A stretch of 64,000 nt of DNA, taken from positions 62,001-126,000 of the forward strand of contig JBKEDS010000004.1 of assembly GCA_047975545.1 (NCBI GenBank), in the 5' to 3' direction. The translations under genes were made by a program, and so were the position numbers. Position 1 is the first letter of the stretch. The number at the start of each line of letters is the position of its first letter. The notes below the pieces were generated by a model. It was not told the DNA's origin and searched no databases. It saw only the letters and a program-made list of their open reading frames with translations. Below are positions 59,031 to 64,000 of this stretch, one piece after another. Source of the stretch: JBKEDS01 sp047975545. GTDB lineage: Bacteria > Bacteroidota > Bacteroidia > Flavobacteriales > Flavobacteriaceae.

Positions 59031-61706
59031 TTAAAATTTATAAACCACCGTTCCCAGAAAGGCCCTTGGCGCTTGTGCGTTTACGGTACTCCACCCTTTG
59101 TAATAGGTTTCGTTGGTTAGGTTGTTTACCTTAAAACCTACCCTGAATTTATTAGCATCGTAATATACCGAGGCATTATAAATGGTATAGGCGGGGAGCT
59201 TAAATACGCCCACAACGCCATTGTTTACCGTTAAATGTTCCGATGTTCCGTTAAAGCCTGCCCCAATGCCCAAGTTTTGAAAAAATGTATTGTTGGAAGA
59301 CTCAAACTTATAATCTGCCCAAAAATTGTAAATCGATTCGGGGCCGGCTTCCTCGGGCCTTCTATCCTGCAATACATCGTATTGGGTGTTGGTGGTTTTA
59401 CTGTAAGCATCGGTTATTTTACTATCGTTATACGAATACGATGCCCTTAGGTTTAAGCCTTGTACGGGGTTTGCGTTAATTTCGGCCTCTATGCCCTTGC
59501 TCACGGTTTCGTTAAGCGAAATGGCCTCGGGGAACAACGGCGTGTTAGGCTCGGAATTCATGGTGTTTTTTGCCGTAATATGGTAGTAGCTTATGCCCGT
59601 ATTTAGCTTTCCTTTAAGGAAATTGGTTTTTATACCGCCTTCGAACTGCACGGCCTTGGTGGGCTCAAAAGTGGTAACCCGCCTTTTGTCGGCAACGCCA
59701 TCGTTATCGGTATCGACTTGCAGCGAACCGCTTACCGCTGGATCGTTGTTGTAAAACCCGGTTTGGTAATTGGCAAACAAGGTTAACGTATTAAGTATGG
59801 GCTGGAACACAATGCCCGCATTGGGCGAAAATGTAGTTTTGGTAAAATTGTCCTCGGTATACTCCTTGTCGCCTTTTTGGTCGAAATAATCCAAACGCAG
59901 CCCAAGGTTAACGGTTAGGTTTTTGGTTATATTAACAACATCGGAAGCATAAGCTGCAAAAGTTTGCGAGCTTGTTTCTATTTTGTCAATAGGCAATTGG
60001 CCCAAAACGGCATTTAACTGCGTTTTGTTCGGGCTGTATGCTGCCCCTGGCGTAAAAGAACTTGCGGCCAAGGTGCCATCGCCGTAAAAGAAGGCGTCAA
60101 AATACGGAAACGTTGCCAATTGTGCGGCAAACATATCACCTGCACCTGGAAACGCAAAATTGAATGTTTGTACTATTGAAGGAAACTCCGAAGTTTGCCA
60201 CAGTGTAGAATGCCCGCTTTTGCTTCTTGAATGCTCTTCCCTGTGTACATAGTCCAAGCCCAGCACTAATCGGTTACGGAGGTTTCCTATTTTAAAATCG
60301 CCCGTAAAATTTTGTTGAATATTGGCTTTTGTGGCATTGGCATCACGGTAATCCAAAATACGTGCAAAAGTATTGCCCATAAGCAGCATGCCAGCCTCGC
60401 CCTCAATGGTATTTAATTGGCTATCGACATAAGCCGCATTGGCCCCCAATAGGCTCCTAACCGAGAAAAAAGCGGCGGCCGCCCCCTCGAACACATATTG
60501 ATAATTGCCCTTTGCTTTTGAAAACGTACTGGCAAAAATGGTTTGCGAGGTCCATTGGTCGGATAATTTATAATCGGCCACAAAACGGGTGTTTAAAATA
60601 GGACTTGTTAATGAAATGTCGTTTGAAGTAAACGATTTTTCGGGGTCGATGTTCAAATCGTCTACCGAATCGTAATCCTTGGCCATACCGCGCCTAATAA
60701 ACAACATGGGCGGGTTTGTTTGCTCGGTTTGCGAATACTCGACCCCAAACAATAAATTTAAGCGGTTGTTAACACGATAGGTTAACGATGGCGCAACAAA
60801 AAAGGTTTCCCTAAATCCGGCATCCTGAAAGCTGTCCTGCGTTAGGTAAGAAGCATTTAGCCTAAAGAATATATTGTCGTCGCTACCAAGGGGGGTATTA
60901 ATGTCGAACGAGCCACGATGCAAGTTAAACGAACCGGCCGTATACGAAACGCTTCCGCCAAACCCCTCGTAAGGTTGTTTGGTAACCACGTTAACCAAGC
61001 CTCCAAGCGAGGTTACCGTTCCTCCAAAAAGCGTAGCGGCAGGCCCTTTTATTACCTCAATACGCTCGATGTACGATGGGTCTATGGCGCTAAAGGTAAA
61101 TCCGGGCAAGCCGTTAACCAACTGCGGCTGTACCGAAAAGCCCCGTGATGAAAAATAACTGGTGCCTTCGCCGGGCGCCCGCCCGGTAGATTCCCAAAGT
61201 TTACTAATACCCGTGGCGTTGTTCATGGCATCGTCGAAATTGGTAACGACTTGCGATTCCAATAATTCGGTTGTAATGGTGCTATAAACGGTTGGGTTTT
61301 CCATGTCTTTCAACGGAAGTTTGGATACATAAGCCGTTTTTTTACGGGAAAATTTGTTGTCGCGCCGGCCTTCTATAACCACTTCCTGCAACAACTCGTT
61401 TCCTTCAAATAAAACAATAAGCCCTAAATCCTTGGTTTGGTTTGCCAACACATCAACCAAAACTTCTTTTGTTTTATATCCTATGAACGACAGTACCACG
61501 GTTTGGGTTCCGTTGCCCACATTTGTAAGTTCGAAAGTGCCATTGCCATCGGTTTGCGTGCCTTTGGCCGTATTTTTTACATAAACGTTAACCCCGCTAA
61601 TGGCATTGTTAAAATTATCGGAAACAATTCCTTTTACAGCGTTGTTTTGGGCGAATGCCAAACCGCCAATAGCGATAAAGCATAGTGTAAAAATATTTTT
61701 GAACAT
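59031..61706 (-). CDS. TonB-dependent siderophore receptor with carboxypeptidase-regulatory-like domain
   Basis: An 891-residue outer-membrane receptor. A signal peptide (MFKNIFTLCFIAIGGLAFAQ) precedes a carboxypeptidase D regulatory-like domain (about 21-105, GIVSDNFNNAISGVNVYVKN), then the plug (TTELLESQVVTNFDDAMNNA; RGFSVQPQLVNGLPGF; IKGPAATLFGG) and a 22-strand-type barrel ending FLGTVVYKF. The RGFSVQPQLVNG plug region is of the ferric-siderophore receptor type. Downstream are two small membrane proteins and a PepSY protein, translationally coupled. The iron ligand cannot be told. Confidence 0.93.
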   Translation of the reverse strand: MFKNIFTLCFIAIGGLAFAQNNAVKGIVSDNFNNAISGVNVYVKNTAKGTQTDGNGTFELTNVGNGTQTVVLSFIGYKTKEVLVDVLANQTKDLGLIVLFEGNELLQEVVIEGRRDNKFSRKKTAYVSKLPLKDMENPTVYSTITTELLESQVVTNFDDAMNNATGISKLWESTGRAPGEGTSYFSSRGFSVQPQLVNGLPGFTFSAIDPSYIERIEVIKGPAATLFGGTVTSLGGLVNVVTKQPYEGFGGSVSYTAGSFNLHRGSFDINTPLGSDDNIFFRLNASYLTQDSFQDAGFRETFFVAPSLTYRVNNRLNLLFGVEYSQTEQTNPPMLFIRRGMAKDYDSVDDLNIDPEKSFTSNDISLTSPILNTRFVADYKLSDQWTSQTIFASTFSKAKGNYQYVFEGAAAAFFSVRSLLGANAAYVDSQLNTIEGEAGMLLMGNTFARILDYRDANATKANIQQNFTGDFKIGNLRNRLVLGLDYVHREEHSRSKSGHSTLWQTSEFPSIVQTFNFAFPGAGDMFAAQLATFPYFDAFFYGDGTLAASSFTPGAAYSPNKTQLNAVLGQLPIDKIETSSQTFAAYASDVVNITKNLTVNLGLRLDYFDQKGDKEYTEDNFTKTTFSPNAGIVFQPILNTLTLFANYQTGFYNNDPAVSGSLQVDTDNDGVADKRRVTTFEPTKAVQFEGGIKTNFLKGKLNTGISYYHITAKNTMNSEPNTPLFPEAISLNETVSKGIEAEINANPVQGLNLRASYSYNDSKITDAYSKTTNTQYDVLQDRRPEEAGPESIYNFWADYKFESSNNTFFQNLGIGAGFNGTSEHLTVNNGVVGVFKLPAYTIYNASVYYDANKFRVGFKVNNLTNETYYKGWSTVNAQAPRAFLGTVVYKF

Positions 61707-61707
61707 T

Positions 61708-61796
61708 TTATTTAGATTTATTACAAATAACTAATTTTCGGCAAATATACTTCCCAATAAATATTTTGACAAATTATTTTTAATAAATCTAAATAA
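61708..61796. promoter_or_regulatory. promoter of the iron-uptake operon with inverted 16-base operator-like arms
   Basis: TTATTTAGATTTATTA (61708-61723) and its exact complement on the other side (61781-61796) flank the promoter: TATATTTG (minus, 61742-61749) and TTG (minus, 61768-61770) are 18 bases apart. The first arm begins 1 base upstream of the receptor start codon. A repressor bound at both arms would block transcription. Confidence 0.55.
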
Positions 61797-61871
61797 TGGA
61801 AAATAAGCCAAAATTATCATTTCAGCTTTGTTAAGCAACTAAACAACTTAGCAACATAACTTTAGAGGACA

Positions 61872-62213
61872 TTAACCCCCACCTTTCAACACTTCCGAAG
61901 GATTCCAAAACACCGTGTCGAAATCTTGAATTTGGTTATTTACAACCGTTACACCTTCACTTTCCAACAATTGCTGCATAAGGTTGGTGCCTTCAAAATG
62001 GTGCTTTCCGGTTAATAAACCGTTACGGTTTACCACACGGTGGGCCGGGACATCCTTGCTGTGCGAGCCGTTCATGGCGTACCCCACTATCCTGGCACTT
62101 CGGGGCGCGCCCAAAAAATTGGCTATGGCACCGTAACTGGTTACGCGCCCATAGGGAATTTGTTTGGCTACTTGGTAAACTTTATCGAAAAAATGAAGGG
62201 TTTCGGGTTTCAC
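61872..62213 (-). CDS. alkyltransferase-like (ATL/MGMT-fold) protein lacking the catalytic Cys
   Basis: A 113-residue protein with the MGMT DNA-binding fold: VYQVAKQIPYGRVTSYGAIANFLG, SARIVGYAMNG and the active-site loop, here VPAHRVVNRNG. MGMT has PCHRV; the Cys is Ala, so no alkyl transfer is possible. ATL proteins of this kind bind O6-alkylguanine and hand it to nucleotide excision repair. It begins 2 bases after the LysE-type gene. Confidence 0.9.
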   Translation of the reverse strand: MKPETLHFFDKVYQVAKQIPYGRVTSYGAIANFLGAPRSARIVGYAMNGSHSKDVPAHRVVNRNGLLTGKHHFEGTNLMQQLLESEGVTVVNNQIQDFDTVFWNPSEVLKGGG

Positions 62214-62214
62214 G

Positions 62215-62844
62215 CTACATGTCTTTTATAATCTGGATAAACGTTACAATTGAAATAACGCCTGTTATACCGCCTATTAAATAGTTCATGCTTTTTTGCG
62301 AGGTAATAGATTTGTTTTTAATCTTATCGAAAAAAAACATGTACACATAAAGCATAACAAAAGTACCCGTGGCGGCTCCGGCTATGTAGGCCATAATGCT
62401 GGTTTGGCTAAAATCCAACCACCCGACCGAGGCCAAGGTAACCGTCATGTATGCTTGGTAAGGTATGGGAAATACGTTTATGGCCGAAAAAAACATGCCC
62501 TGAAAAAAACGACTGTGCTTGCTCTTGCGTTCCAAATCGACCTCATCTTGGGTTTCTTTTTTGGCTATTAGCAAAAAATAAACGGTTATAAGTACAAAAA
62601 TAACCAAGGCCACCCGCTTTAGGATTTCTATAATTTCGGGGTGTTTGCTTAAATAATGGGCAAAAACAGAGGCCAAATAGGTTTGCAGCAACACCACGAC
62701 ACAAACCCCAACAGAAAACATGATACCACGAGCAGGGCCTTCCTTTAAACTAATCTTGGCCGCCGTCATGTTTAACAAGCCCGGCGGGATAACGCCCACA
62801 AGCGCTATAATTAGTCCCAAGAAAAAGATAATCGTGATATCCAA
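62215..62844 (-). CDS. LysE/RhtB-like transporter
   Basis: A 209-residue membrane protein with six likely helices; the N-terminus LGLIIALVGVIPPGLLNMTAAKISLKEG is the LysE/RhtB signature with the GxxPPG loop. It exports amino acids or other small molecules. It lies between trmB (2-base gap) and the ATL gene, so it is the middle gene of trmB-lysE-atl. The substrate is unknown. Confidence 0.82.
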   Translation of the reverse strand: MDITIIFFLGLIIALVGVIPPGLLNMTAAKISLKEGPARGIMFSVGVCVVVLLQTYLASVFAHYLSKHPEIIEILKRVALVIFVLITVYFLLIAKKETQDEVDLERKSKHSRFFQGMFFSAINVFPIPYQAYMTVTLASVGWLDFSQTSIMAYIAGAATGTFVMLYVYMFFFDKIKNKSITSQKSMNYLIGGITGVISIVTFIQIIKDM

Positions 62845-62846
62845 AG

Positions 62847-63521
62847 TTATTTAATTTTGAACCTAATATACGTAATTGGTTTGCCTTGTTCCAAATATTG
62901 CGACTCGTAAAAGGTTTGAATGGCTGTAACTTCCTGCGGGCTTCCCTCCTGCTTATACACATTATGGTTGGCGTACAGCACTTCGTGGCCTTCGCCATGC
63001 AGCAGCCCCAAAGTGTAGCCGTGCATAAACTCGCTATCGGTTTTTAGGTTTACCACACCATCGGGCTTTAAAATGGCTTTGTAGCGTTTTAAAAACGTAC
63101 TGTTGGTCATGCGGTGCTTGGTGCGCTTGTACTTAATTTGGGGGTCGGGAAAGGTTATCCAAATTTCGTCTACCTCGTTGCCGGCAAAGGCGTGGTCTAT
63201 AAGTTCTATTTGGGTGCGCAAAAAGGCTACGTTGGCAATATTGTCCTGAACGGCAGTTTTAGCCCCGCGCCAAAAGCGGGCGCCTTTAATATCGATACCT
63301 ATAAAGTTTTTGTTTGGATATTTTTTTGCCAAGGCTACCGAATATTCGCCTTTGCCACAGCCCAGCTCTAATACTATGGGGTTGTTGTTTTTAAAAAAAG
63401 AAGTATTCCAATTCCCTTTTAAGTTGAAGTTTTGGCTTACCAACTCGTCGCGCGTTGGTTGGATTACATTGGCAAAGGTTTCGTTTTCCTTAAAGCGCCT
63501 TAATTTGTTTTTACTGCCCAC
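62847..63521 (-). CDS. trmB: tRNA (guanine-N7)-methyltransferase
   Basis: A 224-residue class I methyltransferase: LELGCGKGEYSVALAKKYPNKNFIGIDIKG (SAM loop and acidic residue), then DEIWITFPDPQIKYKRTKHRMT, the FPDP signature of TrmB, and TFYESQYLEQGKPITYIRFK at the end. It methylates G46 of tRNA. It heads the operon with lysE and the ATL gene. Confidence 0.96.
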   Translation of the reverse strand: MGSKNKLRRFKENETFANVIQPTRDELVSQNFNLKGNWNTSFFKNNNPIVLELGCGKGEYSVALAKKYPNKNFIGIDIKGARFWRGAKTAVQDNIANVAFLRTQIELIDHAFAGNEVDEIWITFPDPQIKYKRTKHRMTNSTFLKRYKAILKPDGVVNLKTDSEFMHGYTLGLLHGEGHEVLYANHNVYKQEGSPQEVTAIQTFYESQYLEQGKPITYIRFKIK

Positions 63522-63680
63522 AAGCTAAATGTTTGTTTTGTTGAAATGATTTTTTTGGGGAATTAGAATATGGACTTTTAGAATATAGACTTACCCCCGA
63601 AAACCACAAAAATAATATTTGGTAAAATTAAGGAAATATAGCCGAGTTTTTATAGCCTTATTTTTTGAATTTGGAAAAGT

Positions 63681-63833
63681 AGCGCGTTAGGGATTGCAGC
63701 GGCATCCTTTTATGCCTTGAAAACGAACATGGAAATAGGCTTTTACATGGGGTAATACCTTGCTTTTAGGAGATGCCGAAATAAATTGGGCATAAAAGAT
63801 ATAGCGGAAAGCCCGACCCTAAGGGGAACGCCC
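63681..63833. ncRNA. structured intergenic element, Flavobacteria-type repeat RNA candidate
   Basis: Left AGCGCGTTAGGGATTGCAGC and right GGCATAAAAGATATAGCGGA followed by AAGCCCGACCCTAAGGGGAA form a long imperfect stem: CTTTTATGCC (63707-63716) pairs with GGCATAAAAG (63789-63798) and TTAGGG (63687-63692) with CCCTAA (63817-63822). Similar GC-rich palindromic elements recur in flavobacterial intergenic regions. It is followed by a T7 run at 63846-63852. No ORF lies in 63522-63862. Transcription and strand are not known. Confidence 0.5.
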
Positions 63834-63862
63834 AAATAATAAAGCGTTTTTTTACTGATTTT

Positions 63863-64000
63863 TTATTGCGCCTTTTCGAGGGTGAACGAAAACTCGCTGC
63901 CTACGCCAAATTCGCTTTCGATATATATTTTTTCGTCGTGGGCCTCGATAATGTGTTTTACGATTGAAAGCCCGAGGCCGGAACCGCCTTCTTTTCGGGA
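63863..64000 (-). CDS. sensor histidine kinase, C-terminal fragment
   Basis: The last 45 codons of a gene that starts beyond the window. The HATPase_c G2 box is clear: GGSGLGLSIVKHIIEAH, then GVGSEFSFTLEKAQ and TAA at 63863-63865. It is an inner-membrane or cytosolic two-component kinase; the N-terminal part and the partner regulator lie outside. The SIVKHIIEAH form fits the PhoR/VicK-like branch. Confidence 0.88.
   Translation of the reverse strand, partial: SRKEGGSGLGLSIVKHIIEAHDEKIYIESEFGVGSEFSFTLEKAQ

Noticed and set aside
1..64000. rRNA, tRNA and CRISPR arrays
   Set aside because: I looked for tRNA T-arms with CCA-type ends, rRNA core sequences and regularly spaced repeats and found none that held up.

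Overview
The window is a piece of chromosome from a member of the Bacteroidota, most probably a marine-type Flavobacteriaceae. The evidence is AT-rich DNA, promoters of the Bacteroidetes type (TAnnTTTG at -7, sometimes with TTG at -33), few Shine-Dalgarno sites, and gene families typical of the group: DUF4199, DUF5686, the GlmU-like sugar nucleotidyltransferase, MtaB, type B L31, 2TM domains, a polymerase III alpha subunit carrying an exonuclease domain, and TonB receptors with a carboxypeptidase-regulatory-like domain. No rRNA, tRNA, CRISPR array, transposase or prophage was seen. Most of the window is ordinary core genome.

Layout. 1-2.2 kb: tail of an upstream gene, a repeat-rich intergenic region, and an ECF sigma factor with two partner genes. 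2.4-7.8 kb (minus): lipid-exporter-like ABC protein, phosphohexomutase, polyprenyl-phosphate-type glycosyltransferase, DUF4199. 7.9-12.5 kb (plus): L31, GlmU-like protein, small membrane protein, mtaB behind a short terminated leader, a ParD/ParE pair, a half-length YehS protein. 12.6-16.5 kb (minus): Uup-type ABC-F ATPase and NADP-dependent glyceraldehyde-3-phosphate dehydrogenase. 16.6-24.0 kb (minus): ilvD-ilvB-ilvN-ilvC-ilvA, headed by a previously unlisted 20-codon leader peptide and terminator that together make a classical attenuator. 24.1-27.7 kb (minus): DUF5686 outer-membrane protein and pdhB. 27.9-38.4 kb (mostly plus): etfBA, bifunctional nuclease, nucleoside transporter, thyA, a membrane-anchored dihydrofolate reductase, a lipoprotein alpha/beta hydrolase, a FAD oxidoreductase and a GNAT acetyltransferase.

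38.7-42.8 kb (minus) is the least explained part: a three-gene cassette of a cytosolic-looking peptidoglycan hydrolase (amidase/CHAP-like plus PG-binding domain) and two large unknown proteins. By eye these two share a divergent domain with a W..G[YF]K..[VI]E helix, an RPWL motif, a KDL motif and an FGP motif in the same order and at similar spacing. I regard this as the best candidate for an undescribed system.

42.9-64 kb: an EmrE-like SMR transporter, dnaE with an N-terminal exonuclease, a Fic gene broken at an A8 run, a lactonase, rpsP-rimM, a DUF2383 protein, a TrmN6-like methyltransferase, an acyl-CoA dehydrogenase, a metallophosphoesterase, an Fe-S group (ferredoxin, NifU-like, Mrp ATPase), an iron-uptake operon (TonB receptor, two small membrane proteins, PepSY reductase-like protein) with long inverted operator-like arms around its promoter, a trmB-lysE-atl operon, a structured intergenic element and the C-terminus of a histidine kinase. 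Several intergenic regions carry REP-like palindromes of recognisable families.
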